DNA from: Agromyces sp. SYSU T00194
GTDB taxonomy: Bacteria; Actinomycetota; Actinomycetes; Actinomycetales; Microbacteriaceae
Length of the DNA: 64,000 nt
Assembly: GCF_040496035.1 (NCBI RefSeq)
Contig: NZ_JBEPJZ010000001.1
Span: 682,001-746,000, forward strand
Reading direction: 5' to 3'
Every line of letters begins with the position of its first letter. Within the stretch, counting starts at the first letter, position 1. This document shows positions 52,508-60,679 of the stretch, in pieces. Under the pieces are notes generated by a model. The model had not been told where the DNA came from. It saw nothing but the letters and a program-made list of their open reading frames with translations, and ran no database searches. The translations under genes were made by a program, and so were the position numbers.

Positions 52508-52906
52508 TCAGGCGGCGCCGCGCACACGGTCGGTGCGGGCGAGGAACGTGGCCGTGACGATGCTCAGGAGGCAGAGCATGGCGGCGCCCACGGTGATGAG
52601 CACGTCGCCCTGCACGGCGCCGATGAACGTGTCGATGCCCTGGACGATCACCGTGACGACCGCGAGCGCGAGCAGCGCCGCGTCGGCCGGGAAGAGCGGG
52701 ACGACGAGCGCGACGACCAGGATGGCGATGCTGCGCGACGCGAGGAAGAGCGCGGTCGCGTCCTCGAGGCCGCCCGCGATCACCAGGTCCACCGAGCCCC
52801 AGGTGCTGATCGCCGAGCTGAGCAGGATGACCGCGAAGCAGATCCAGTAGGCGGCGCCGCGCTTCGGCACGGGGCGGGCTGCGGGTGTGGCGCCGGTGCT
52901 CGTCAT
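52508..52906 (-). CDS. Small integral membrane protein, unknown function
   Basis: 132 aa with four predicted membrane helices (AAYWICFAVILLSSAIST; FLASRSIAILVVALVVPLF; ALLALAVVTVIVQGIDT; VLITVGAAMLCLLSIVTAT). ATG 52906 chosen; a GTG at 52915 adds three residues. The pattern resembles small DUF-type actinobacterial membrane proteins, but I cannot name a family. It converges on the RecQ-like gene and is divergent from the luciferase-like gene 52990. Confidence 0.65.
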   Translation of the reverse strand: MTSTGATPAARPVPKRGAAYWICFAVILLSSAISTWGSVDLVIAGGLEDATALFLASRSIAILVVALVVPLFPADAALLALAVVTVIVQGIDTFIGAVQGDVLITVGAAMLCLLSIVTATFLARTDRVRGAA

Positions 52907-52989
52907 GCCCCCCACACTGGCCGTGCCGTCGCGGGGAGGTCAAGGGCGGTCGGGAATGCGGAGCATCCGTCGTGTGCTTGTCTTCTGGT

Positions 52990-54012
52990 GTGAAGCACAT
53001 CGGATTCCTCTCGTTCGGACACTGGCAGCCCTCGCCGCAGTCGGCCACGCGCTCGGGCGGCGACGCCCTGCTGCAGTCGATCGACCTCGCGGTCGCGGCG
53101 GAGGAGCTCGGCGCCGACGGCGCGTACTTCCGCGTGCACCACTTCGCCCGGCAGCTCGCGAGCCCGTTCCCGCTGCTCGCGGCGATCGGCGCGCGCACGA
53201 GCCGCATCGAGATCGGCACGGGCGTGATCGACATGCGCTACGAGAACCCGCTCTACATGGCCGAGGACGCCGGCGCGGCCGACCTCATCTCGGGCGGGCG
53301 GCTGCAGCTCGGCGTGAGCCGCGGGTCGCCCGAGCAGGTCATCGACGGGTACCGCTACTTCGGCTACGAGGCGCCCGAGGGCAAGACGATGTCCGACGTG
53401 GCGCGCGAGCAGACCGAGGTGTTCCTCAAGGTCATCGAGGGTGCGCGCTTCGCCGAGCCCAACCCCCGGCCGATGTTCGCCAACCCGTACCCGGGCCCGC
53501 TGCCGATCGAGCCGCAGTCGCCCGGGCTGCGCGACCGCATCTGGTGGGGCGCCGGGTCGGATGCCACGGCCGTCTGGGCCGCCGAGCGCGGCATGCACCT
53601 CATGAGCTCGACGCTCAAGGAGGACGAGTCGGGCGAGCCGCTGCACGTGCAGCAGCGGAAGCAGATCGAGAAGTACCGGGCTGCATGGACCGAGGCGGGC
53701 CACGAGCGCGAGCCGCGCGTCTCGGTGAGCCGGTCGATCTTCCCGATCGTCGACGACCGCGACCGCGCCTACTTCGTGGGCGGCGGCGAGACGAGCGACC
53801 AGTTCGGCGCGATCGACGGCTACCGCGCGGTGTTCGGGCGCAGCTACTCCGACGAGCCCGACCGGCTGATCGAGCAGCTGCGCGCCGACGAGGCGATCGC
53901 GGCGGCCGACACGCTGCTGCTCACCGTGCCGACCCAGCTCGGCGTCGACTACAACGCGCACGTGCTCGAGTCGGTGCTGACGCACGTCGCGCCGGCGCTC
54001 GGCTGGCGCTGA
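52990..54012 (+). CDS. LLM-class flavin-dependent oxidoreductase
   Basis: 340 aa luciferase-like enzyme, third of its class in the window. The GTG at 52990 opens VKHIGFLSFGHWQPS; the frame upstream has no family sequence. Features: ELGADGAYFRVHHFARQLASPFPLLAAIGARTS, IGTGVIDMRYENPLYMAEDA and SGGRLQLGVSRGSPEQV. It belongs to the FMN-dependent LLM group; substrate unknown. No strong ribosome site lies before the GTG. It is followed by repeat copy B. Confidence 0.86.
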   Translation: MKHIGFLSFGHWQPSPQSATRSGGDALLQSIDLAVAAEELGADGAYFRVHHFARQLASPFPLLAAIGARTSRIEIGTGVIDMRYENPLYMAEDAGAADLISGGRLQLGVSRGSPEQVIDGYRYFGYEAPEGKTMSDVAREQTEVFLKVIEGARFAEPNPRPMFANPYPGPLPIEPQSPGLRDRIWWGAGSDATAVWAAERGMHLMSSTLKEDESGEPLHVQQRKQIEKYRAAWTEAGHEREPRVSVSRSIFPIVDDRDRAYFVGGGETSDQFGAIDGYRAVFGRSYSDEPDRLIEQLRADEAIAAADTLLLTVPTQLGVDYNAHVLESVLTHVAPALGWR

Positions 54013-54023
54013 CCGTCGTTGGA

Positions 54024-54161
54024 GGTCGCTTTTCAGGAAGCGCCCTCCTGCGGTGGCGCGAATCGGCGCAGCGGGAACGTGCTCCGGCCGGATTCGGCCG
54101 CCGAGCAGCCGGATGCGCACATCTCGTGCGTGGTGGTCGCGCCACCTCCTGAGAAGTGACC
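54024..54161. repeat. Dispersed inverted-end repeat element, copy B (138 bp)
   Basis: Left end GGTCGCTTTTCAGGAAGC and right end ACCTCCTGAGAAGTGACC are inverted repeats, and the total length equals copy A exactly. The interior shares only short words with copies A and C, such as GGATGCGCAC and CGTGCG. It starts 11 bp after the luciferase-like stop. Confidence 0.8.
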
Positions 54162-54202
54162 GTTCTCGCGTTCGGGCGGGGCGGGTCTGCCATGGTGTGG
54201 GG

Positions 54203-54316
54203 ATGGAGATCCGGCCGTTCCGCCCCGACGACACCGAGGCGGTCGCCTTCTACGAGCGCCTCGGCTACCGCGTCGACGACACGATCGACCTCGGCAAGCG
54301 CCTCATCGACGACTGA
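54203..54316 (+). pseudogene. Internally deleted GNAT acetyltransferase remnant
   Basis: 37 codons that join the N-terminus of a YpeA-type GNAT protein (MEIRPFRPDDTEAV) directly to its C-terminal motif (AFYERLGYRVDDTIDLGKRL). A working member of the family is about 140 residues, so about 100 residues, including the acetyl-CoA-binding loop (Q/RxxGxG/A), are missing in frame. It cannot be an active acetyltransferase. It lies between repeat copies B and C, whose recombination or insertion may have caused the deletion. CATGGT 6 bases before the ATG could be a -10 box. Confidence 0.72.
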
Positions 54317-54331
54317 CCCGCCCCGCTGGGT

Positions 54332-54476
54332 CCTCGCTTTTCAGGAGCCCTCGGCGGGCGGCGGGCGGCGGCGAGATCGTGCGCGACTGTCGTGTGATCC
54401 GGACGGAACTGCACGGGTACCGGCCCGGTCCGCACGATCCGTGCGCGGCCGCCGGGCCGGTTCCTGAGAAGCGACC
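54332..54476. repeat. Dispersed inverted-end repeat element, copy C (145 bp)
   Basis: Left end CCTCGCTTTTCAGGAGCC and right end GGTTCCTGAGAAGCGACC pair imperfectly; the right end is identical to that of copy A. Inside, GATCGTGCG and CGCACGATC form a nested inverted repeat. The words GGCGGCGAGAT and ATCCGTGCGC are shared with copy A. Confidence 0.8.
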
Positions 54477-54508
54477 ACCCTACCCGGGGGGGAGGGAAGT
54501 GGCGCCGG

Positions 54509-55558
54509 CTACCCCGCGTAGGGCGAGTACGGCCAGGTGATCTCCGCGAGCTTGGCCTGCCCTGCGACGCTCGGATGGAAGTAGTCGAACGTCGAGATGT
54601 GCGACGACGTGAACTCGAAGTCCGCGACCCGGTAGTCATCGAACGAGCAGTTCTCGAGCGCCGCGCAGATCACTGCGAGCTCGCCGTTGAACGCGTCGAC
54701 GCGCGCCTGCACGGTATCGCGCCGCTCCTCGCTCGCGGTCGTCGTGCTGGTCGGGTTCTCGAGCATCGACTGGCACACGTCGCCGATGGACCAGATGAAG
54801 CGGGCCCACCCGTTGTCCTTGCTGAGCGCCCACATGCGCTTCAGGTTCGGGATGCTCGTGAGCAGGATCTCCGCATCGGGACGTGCATCGGCGAACGTTC
54901 CGAGGGCACCGGCGACGCTCGACGAGAACGCGCCGACCGACGTCATCTCCCCGACGGTGCCGGTGCAGGCGTCATTCGCACCGATCTGCACCGTGAGGTA
55001 GTCGGCCCCCTGGCTGATCGCGGCGTTCACCTGCGGTGCGAGGTCTGCGGCCTGCGCGCCGACCACGGCGTCGTTGTAGGTCACCAGCCCGGATGCCCCG
55101 GCGGCGACCAGTCGGGTCGCGTGCGACTGCACCGTGGACGACGATCCGGTCGACCAGCTGTACTGGGGGAACGAGCCGCTGCCGTCGGCGTCGTAGGCGA
55201 CGGTGATCGAGTCGCCGACGCCGGCCATGATCGCCGGGAGGGCGGACGGGTCGGGTGTGGGCGGCGGGTCGGTGGGGTCGGGCGGCGGGGTCGTCTCGGT
55301 GGGAGGAGGCGTGGTCTCCGTCGGCGGAGGCGTCGTCTCGGTGGGAGGAGGCGTGGTCTCGGTGGGCGGCGGGGTCGTCTCCGTCGGCGGAGGCGTGGTC
55401 TCCGTGGCGGTCGGGGTGGGCTTGTTCTTGCCCTTGCCGCCTCCCTTCCCCTCGGGCGGGGCGCCGAGCGCGGGGCTGGCGATCAGACCGATCGCGATGA
55501 CGGTCGAGATGACGATGGCGACGGCGGCGGGGGCACCGGCTGGACGATGGCGGGACAT
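54509..55558 (-). CDS. Secreted SGNH/GDSL hydrolase with TETTPPP linker
   Basis: 349 aa with GGAGG before the ATG. Signal peptide at residues 1-32 (cleavage after ASPALGA), a Lys/Gly-rich patch, six TETTPPP repeats (about 52-93), then an SGNH esterase domain: block I GDSIT (about 114-118) with the nucleophile Ser, block III GANDAC (about 190-195), and block V DYFHPS (about 326-331) with catalytic Asp and His. It is expected to hydrolyse an ester of a lipid, polysaccharide or cell-wall substituent outside the cell. The linker resembles a stalk across the wall, but no anchor motif is present. Confidence 0.87.
   Translation of the reverse strand: MSRHRPAGAPAAVAIVISTVIAIGLIASPALGAPPEGKGGGKGKNKPTPTATETTPPPTETTPPPTETTPPPTETTPPPTETTPPPTETTPPPDPTDPPPTPDPSALPAIMAGVGDSITVAYDADGSGSFPQYSWSTGSSSTVQSHATRLVAAGASGLVTYNDAVVGAQAADLAPQVNAAISQGADYLTVQIGANDACTGTVGEMTSVGAFSSSVAGALGTFADARPDAEILLTSIPNLKRMWALSKDNGWARFIWSIGDVCQSMLENPTSTTTASEERRDTVQARVDAFNGELAVICAALENCSFDDYRVADFEFTSSHISTFDYFHPSVAGQAKLAEITWPYSPYAG
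55280..55405. repeat. 21-bp coding tandem repeat, six copies (TETTPPP)
   Basis: Six 21-bp units encode TETTPPP repeats in the SGNH hydrolase linker. Neighbouring units differ at a few third positions, so the array could expand or contract in frame by slippage or recombination. Confidence 0.85.
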
Positions 55559-55884
55559 CGGTCCTCCATTGGACGAGTGCGATCGAGCGACCCGGGGCGA
55601 CCCCGGAGTGTGGTGCGTCGACTGCGTCAGATCGGCAACTCGTGTCGGTCACCCGCAGGGACCCGCGACAAGCGAACCCACGCCGCACGTTAGTCCTGCG
55701 CACGCGAGTGCGGCAACACCCCAGTTCACGGGTGAGCCCTCCGGTGGGGCCGACTGCCGCGCGTGCGCGGCCCCGACGAGCGGGGCGAGCCCGGTGATCC
55801 GCTGGGTGTCGAGCGCGGGCGCGCGTCGGCGAAGTCGCCGGAGCGCGCGGCCGGCCCCTGAGACCGGCCGCACGCGAGCCGGAA
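55559..55884. other. Intergenic region between DEAD-box helicase and SGNH hydrolase genes
   Basis: A 326-bp region on a minus-strand tandem pair. It should hold the end of the helicase transcript and the promoter of the SGNH gene. A hairpin (55847-55871) lies just after the helicase stop. I see no convincing coding frame. Confidence 0.4.
55847..55871 (-). terminator. Possible terminator of the DEAD-box helicase gene
   Basis: GCGGCCGG (55847-55854) and CCGGCCGC (55864-55871) form an 8-bp stem with a 9-nt loop, 13 bp beyond the helicase stop codon on the minus strand. No T-run follows. Confidence 0.4.
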
Positions 55885-58002
55885 CTACTCGGCGGGCGGT
55901 GCGTCCTCGTCGGCGGCGGCGAGCGTGAACTCGTCGCCGCGCTCGAACTCGTCGAACTCCGCCTCGATCTCGGCGCGGCCGAGCAGCTCGGTCATGCGAC
56001 GGTGGCGCCCGCGCGGAATGAGCGTGACCACGACTCCACGCTTGCCGGCACGGCCGGTGCGGCCCGAGCGGTGCAGGTAGGTCTTGTACTCGTCCGGGGC
56101 ATCCGCCTGGATCACCAGGTCGATGTCGTCGACGTGGATGCCGCGGGCCGCGACGTCGGTCGCGACCAGCACGTCGACCTTGCCGCTCGTGAGCTGCTGC
56201 AGGTTGCGCGTGCGGCGGGCCTGGTTGAGGTCGCCGTGCAGCGCGACGGCGAACACGCCGCGGTCCTCGAGATGCTCGACGAGATCCTCGGCGAACGCGC
56301 GGGTGCGCGAGAAGACGAGCGTCTTGCCCCGGTGGCGGGCCAGCTGGGCGACGATGTCGCGCTTCTGGTCGTTGCGGATCACGAGCACGCGGTGCTCGAT
56401 GGTGCCCGACGCCTGGGTTTCCCCCGCGACCTCGTGCACCGCGGGGTCGACGAGGAACTCGCCGACGAGCGCGGCGACGCCCGTGTCGAGGGTCGCCGAG
56501 AAGAGCAGCTTCTGGCCGCCCGCACGGGTGCGGCGGATGATGCGCTGCACCGGCTCGAGGAACCCGAGGTCGCACATGTGGTCGGCCTCGTCGAGCACGG
56601 TGATCTCGACCTCGCTCAGGTCGAGGCGGCGTTGCTCGACGAGGTCCTCGATGCGACCCGGGGTGCCGATCACGATGTCGACGCCGCGCTGCAGCGCACC
56701 GACCTGGCGCCCCTGCGGCACGCCGCCGTAGATCTGCGTGGTGAACAGGCCCACGCTCTGCGCGATCGGCTGCACGGTGCGGTCGATCTGCAGTGCGAGC
56801 TCGCGGGTGGGCGCGAGGATCAGGGCGCGCGGTGCACGGCCGAGCTTGCGCTTCTCGCCGGTCTTGCCCGAGCTCGCCCACATCTGCATGAGGCGCTCCA
56901 CGGTCGGGGCGCCGAAGGCGATCGTCTTGCCGGAGCCGGTGCGGCCCCGGCCGAGCACGTCGCGGCCCTCCAGCACGACCGGGATCGTCGCTGCCTGGAT
57001 GGGGAACGGATGCTCCGCGCCGAGGTCGCCCAGGGCGCGCACGATGTTGCCGCCGAGGCCGAGGTCGGCGAACGTCACGCCCTCGACGGCCTCCGCCGAG
57101 ATCGCCTCGGCCTCGAGGCGCTCGAGCACGACGTCGTCCTCGGGCGTGTACGCGGCGCGGTCGTCCTTCGCGGGGAAGTACGTCGACGGGCGGCGCTCGG
57201 ACTCGCGGAAGCCCGGGCGGTCGGCGCCGCGGGAGCCGCCGCGCTGGTCGCGGTCGTCACGGCGGGGGGCGCGGTCGTCCCGGCGCGGGGCGCGGTCGTC
57301 CCGGCGCGGGGCGCGGTCGTCCCGGCGCGGGGCGCGGACGTCCCGGTCGTATCCGCGGTCACGGCGGTCGTCGCGGTCGTACCCGCGTCCGGCGACCCGA
57401 CGGTCGTCGTGGTCCCGGCGGGGACGCTCGCCCCGATCGCGGTCGCGACGGCGGGCATCGTCGTGGTCGTAGCCGCGGCCGGCGACGCGCCTGCTGCGGT
57501 CGTCGCCGTCGCTCCGGCGTGCGCCGCTGCGCAGGTCGCGGTCGTCACGACGCGGACGCTCGTCACGGTCGTACCGGCGGCCGCCGTCGCGGCGGTCGCG
57601 GTCGTCGCGGCGCGTGCGGTCGTAGCCACGCGAGCCGCCACGCGAGTCGCGGTCGTCGCGACGGGGGCGGTCGTCGCGGTCGTAGCCGCGTCCGCCATCG
57701 CGTCGGTCGCGGTCGTCACGACGCGGACGGTCGTCACGGTCGCGGCGCTGCGCGCGCTCGTCGCGCGACGCACTCGAACGGTGCGCCGACCGACCGGTCG
57801 CCTCGCGCTCCTCGCGACTCCAGCGCTGCTTGGGCTCGGCCGCCTCCTCGGGGCGGTAGCCGCGGTGGCCCGGGCTGCGCGAGCCGGGCTTGCGGCCGGC
57901 CGAGGCATCCGGTCGACCGTTCTTCGTGCGCGAGGTCTTCGCGTACGCGGGGTCGAAGTTGCGGGCCGGTCGTCCGCCGGCGGGCTTCTTGTTCTTGGGC
58001 AT
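55885..58002 (-). CDS. DEAD-box RNA helicase with long Arg/Asp-rich N-terminus
   Basis: 705 aa. Residues 1-275 are disordered and extremely charged, with repeats of the RDD, GYDRDDRPRRDDRD and RAPRRDD types (four exact RAPRRDD units). Residues about 305-660 are the helicase core: Q-motif FADLGLGGN...PFPIQAATIP, Walker A GRTGSGKT (about 350-357), PTRELALQI, DEADH (about 468-472), SATLD, and HRSGRTGRAGK. The C-terminus is short and acidic. It likely unwinds structured mRNA or assists ribosome assembly in the cold. Here the charged tail is N-terminal, while in many bacterial relatives it is C-terminal. AGGA lies before the ATG. Confidence 0.9.
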   Translation of the reverse strand: MPKNKKPAGGRPARNFDPAYAKTSRTKNGRPDASAGRKPGSRSPGHRGYRPEEAAEPKQRWSREEREATGRSAHRSSASRDERAQRRDRDDRPRRDDRDRRDGGRGYDRDDRPRRDDRDSRGGSRGYDRTRRDDRDRRDGGRRYDRDERPRRDDRDLRSGARRSDGDDRSRRVAGRGYDHDDARRRDRDRGERPRRDHDDRRVAGRGYDRDDRRDRGYDRDVRAPRRDDRAPRRDDRAPRRDDRAPRRDDRDQRGGSRGADRPGFRESERRPSTYFPAKDDRAAYTPEDDVVLERLEAEAISAEAVEGVTFADLGLGGNIVRALGDLGAEHPFPIQAATIPVVLEGRDVLGRGRTGSGKTIAFGAPTVERLMQMWASSGKTGEKRKLGRAPRALILAPTRELALQIDRTVQPIAQSVGLFTTQIYGGVPQGRQVGALQRGVDIVIGTPGRIEDLVEQRRLDLSEVEITVLDEADHMCDLGFLEPVQRIIRRTRAGGQKLLFSATLDTGVAALVGEFLVDPAVHEVAGETQASGTIEHRVLVIRNDQKRDIVAQLARHRGKTLVFSRTRAFAEDLVEHLEDRGVFAVALHGDLNQARRTRNLQQLTSGKVDVLVATDVAARGIHVDDIDLVIQADAPDEYKTYLHRSGRTGRAGKRGVVVTLIPRGRHRRMTELLGRAEIEAEFDEFERGDEFTLAAADEDAPPAE
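57253..57336. repeat. 21-bp coding tandem repeat, four copies (RAPRRDD)
   Basis: Four nearly identical 21-bp units within the helicase N-terminal region encode RAPRRDD. They are embedded in a longer stretch of degenerate RD repeats. Confidence 0.8.
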
Positions 58003-58133
58003 GGCGATGCTTCCTGGGTTGTACTCGTGTACATGCGGAAGCCGCCGAGCGGGCGCGCGTCGGCTTCAGAACCCGGGCTGTCCTCGACCGGGGCCGTCAC
58101 ATACGGTGATGCACCCCACCACCTCGGTGGGGT
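58003..58133 (-). promoter_or_regulatory. Structured 5' leader of the DEAD-box helicase gene
   Basis: The 131 bases before the helicase ATG contain two hairpins: GAAGCCG/CGGCTTC (58038-58067, 16-nt loop) and ACCCCACC/GGTGGGGT (58113-58133, 5-nt loop). RNA helicase genes are often controlled through cold-responsive leader structures; that role here is inference. No clear promoter boxes were found. Confidence 0.4.
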
Positions 58134-58260
58134 TCCGGCCCACGGGACTCACAAACCCATCCGCGCGACGTGCGCGGTGTCCCAGACCGACGCCGCAATG
58201 CTAGCGCCCCCGGCTGGGAGGATGCCGCATCGCGGTCGCCGCGAGCGCGCCCGAGTGCGG

Positions 58261-58334
58261 GCGGTCGGATGCCCCGGCGCGACACGCCGTGCGGAGTCTC
58301 GTCGCGCGGCGTGTCGCCCGCGGCATCCGACCGC
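58261..58334. terminator. Long inverted repeat, probable terminator of the sugar operon
   Basis: Outer arms GCGGTCGGATGCC and GGCATCCGACCGC pair perfectly over 13 bp, and inner arms GCGACACGCCG and CGGCGTGTCGC over 11 bp, with a small internal bulge and a loop of about 17 nt. It lies 30 bp past the stop of the glycoside-hydrolase-like gene on the minus strand. Confidence 0.6.
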
Positions 58335-58363
58335 CATTCACCCGCGGTCCGCCCGGCGGCCGC

Positions 58364-60679
58364 TCACGCCTGCTCGCCCAGGTCGAACACCACGGTCTCC
58401 CAGTCGTCTGCGGACTCGAGGACGACTCCGCCGTCGACGATCGCCAGGGGCACCTCCGCCCCGTCGACGATGCGGGACGCGGCACGCGCTCCGGGAGGCG
58501 CGCTCAGCCGCAGCCCGGCGATGGACGCGACGTCCTCGATCGCCGCCGGTTGGGGTGCGCCGTGCACGTCGAGCGAGACCACCGGGTGCCCCGTGACCAG
58601 GTGCGCCACGAGTCGACCCGGCAGCTCGGAGAGCACCACCTCGGTGCCCGCCGCGCCCGGCGCAGGGAGCACCGGCACCGGGCGGGGAGCTGCCCGCTCG
58701 ACCAGGTCGGCGAGGAGGCGACCGTAGGCGCCGTTTCCCAGGCGCGCGAGGTTGTTGCCCAGGCGCGCGGCCGACACGATCACGCGTCCGGCGCCGAACT
58801 CGCGCTCCACGATGACGGGCTCGCCACTGTCGGCCCCGGGCGCCGGCTGGTTGTTGTGCCAGAACGAGCGGTCGTCGGTCTCGAGCACCGGGTCGACCCG
58901 CGTGGCCAGTACGCGCACGTCGTCGGCGCACACCTCCAGCCGGGGCATCCGCCCGTAGTGCGGCACGGGCCACGCCCCGAGCGGCTCGGTCGGCCGCAGG
59001 TACGGGTACGTGTATTCGCCCAGGCCGTCGAACCGCACCCCGAGCAGGTCGGTCAGCGCGGGCGGGGCCGCCGTCTCGACGCCCCGCGCATCGCGCACGC
59101 CGGCCGGTCCCGTCACGACCAGTCCGCCGCCGGCGGCGACGAAGGCGCGCACCGCCGCGATCTCGGCATCGTCGAGGCAGAGCGCATCGGGCAGCACCAG
59201 CACCGCGTACTCGTCGAGGGTGGCGATCGACGAGGGGCGCTCGTCGAGGAACGCGACCGGCAGGTGCGCGCTCCGGAGCGCGCGGTAGGTGCCCGTGAGG
59301 GCTGCGACGAGGTCGGACGGCGCCGACCGCGGCTCGCTCTGCGGGAACTGCGCGGACTGCTCGCCGTTGGTCGGGTTCTCCGGGGCGCCGAGCAGCGACT
59401 CGAGCTCCCGCGCGCGCTGGCTCGCGTAGAGCGCCGCGTGGCGCACGGGCGTGCCTCCGAGCCACGGCTCGCGCTCGGCGATGCGCCCGAAGACGGGCTC
59501 CAGCCGGCGGTACACCTCGGGCTCGATCGCGCCCGTCGCGTACGGCTGGTCGTCCACCGACACGGCGACGCCGTGGGCTGCCGCCGCGAACGACTCGAAC
59601 CGGAGTTGGGCGGTCGAGCGCAGCGTGAAGTCCCACGTGTGCACGAACCGGCTGACCAGCACCTCGGCGGGTCGCTCCTGCACCCCGGCGCGGATGTACG
59701 CGGCGGCGTAGCTGGGGAACCCGAGGCCGTGCCAGTCGGTGTACCCCTCGCTCGAGCCGATGTCGGCGGCGGCCAGGTGATCGGTCGTCAGCCCCGTGAC
59801 CGCGTCCACGAACGTGGTGGCGTAGTAGTTCGGGATCAGCGCGGCCTCGGGACGTGCGGCCTTCAGCACGGCCCGCTGCTCGTCGAGGTAGTCGCCCAGC
59901 ACGCCCTGCCAGAAGTGGATGAGGTCCAGCCACCCGTCGTCGTCGCGATCGGCGGGCATGTCGCGACCGTACTGCCCACGGAACGCGGAGCGACAGCGCT
60001 CGCAGACGCAGGGGCCCGCGGTGAGGATGTCGCTCCACAGCCCGTCGATCGGGTAGCGCTCGGCGATCTCGCGCACCTGGTCGAGCGCCCGCTGCCGGTA
60101 CCCGCTCAGCAGGCAGAGAGAGGGCCAGCGCCCGGTGCTGCCACGGCTCGGCAGCGGTTCGAGCGCCCATTCGGGGTGCTCCCCGGCGGCGGCCACGTCC
60201 CACATGTTCGAGTAGTAGGCGATCACGCGGATGCCGCGGGCGTGCGCCGCGGCGAGCTGCTCGCCGAACAGGTCGCGCCCGTTGAGGGCCGCGTGCACCC
60301 GGCCGATGCGCGACGGGTAGTACGCGTTGCCGTACTGGCACTTCGCGAAGAGCACGACCGAGTCGACGCCGGCCTGCGACATCAGCTCGAGGTCACCCTC
60401 GGGGTCGACCTCGCTCAGTAGCGGGAACGACCGGTCGGCCACGCTGCCGAGCTGGTGGGGGTCGGTCCAGTCGGGCGTGTGCGCGTCGTAGAAGACGCGC
60501 CGCCGCGAGGTGCGCCACCACCCGGTGTCGGGTCGAACGGCCGGACGGGCGAGGGGGTCGCTGCGCAGCATGCGCGGTTCTCCAGTCTGTGGGGTCGGTG
60601 AGGGCTGCGACATCGGTTCGGCCGGCGGGGAGTCGGCACCCGCGACGATCGGGCCGGCGCTGCCGGCCGACGGGCTCAT
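58364..60679 (-). CDS. Glycoside-hydrolase-like protein with beta-galactosidase trimerisation-type domain
   Basis: 771 aa. Residues about 60-400 look like a (beta/alpha)8 glycosidase domain: GVDSVVLFAKCQYG, YPIDGLWSDIL and a CVCERCRSAF metal-like cluster, features seen in GH29-like and alpha-amylase-family hypothetical proteins. Residues about 430-580 resemble the class-I glutamine-amidotransferase-like trimerisation domain of GH42 beta-galactosidases (YAVLVLPDALCLDD; FVAAGGGLVVTG). The catalytic residues cannot be assigned with confidence. No signal peptide. ATG 60679 overlaps the upstream gene by 4 bp (ATGA). It probably hydrolyses the oligosaccharide imported by the CUT1 transporter encoded upstream. 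Confidence 0.75.
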   Translation of the reverse strand: MSPSAGSAGPIVAGADSPPAEPMSQPSPTPQTGEPRMLRSDPLARPAVRPDTGWWRTSRRRVFYDAHTPDWTDPHQLGSVADRSFPLLSEVDPEGDLELMSQAGVDSVVLFAKCQYGNAYYPSRIGRVHAALNGRDLFGEQLAAAHARGIRVIAYYSNMWDVAAAGEHPEWALEPLPSRGSTGRWPSLCLLSGYRQRALDQVREIAERYPIDGLWSDILTAGPCVCERCRSAFRGQYGRDMPADRDDDGWLDLIHFWQGVLGDYLDEQRAVLKAARPEAALIPNYYATTFVDAVTGLTTDHLAAADIGSSEGYTDWHGLGFPSYAAAYIRAGVQERPAEVLVSRFVHTWDFTLRSTAQLRFESFAAAAHGVAVSVDDQPYATGAIEPEVYRRLEPVFGRIAEREPWLGGTPVRHAALYASQRARELESLLGAPENPTNGEQSAQFPQSEPRSAPSDLVAALTGTYRALRSAHLPVAFLDERPSSIATLDEYAVLVLPDALCLDDAEIAAVRAFVAAGGGLVVTGPAGVRDARGVETAAPPALTDLLGVRFDGLGEYTYPYLRPTEPLGAWPVPHYGRMPRLEVCADDVRVLATRVDPVLETDDRSFWHNNQPAPGADSGEPVIVEREFGAGRVIVSAARLGNNLARLGNGAYGRLLADLVERAAPRPVPVLPAPGAAGTEVVLSELPGRLVAHLVTGHPVVSLDVHGAPQPAAIEDVASIAGLRLSAPPGARAASRIVDGAEVPLAIVDGGVVLESADDWETVVFDLGEQA

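Noticed and set aside
54203..54316. A genuine functional 37-aa small protein
   Set aside because: Both halves match separate ends of a GNAT enzyme, so an internal deletion is the simpler explanation; not fully excluded.
55280..55405. Regular 21-bp repeats that could suggest a CRISPR or minisatellite array
   Set aside because: There are no spacers; the units encode TETTPPP inside a secreted hydrolase.
57075..58100. An upstream ATG frame (MYTSTTQEAS) in the leader of the DEAD-box gene as a regulatory leader peptide
   Set aside because: It has no ribosome site and stays open for hundreds of codons out of frame through the helicase gene, so it is a shadow frame.
56002..58596. An 864-codon plus-strand frame antisense to the DEAD-box helicase
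   Set aside because: Its Val/Ala-rich repeats are the mirror of the RD repeats in the real gene, and the helicase motifs on the minus strand are unmistakable.
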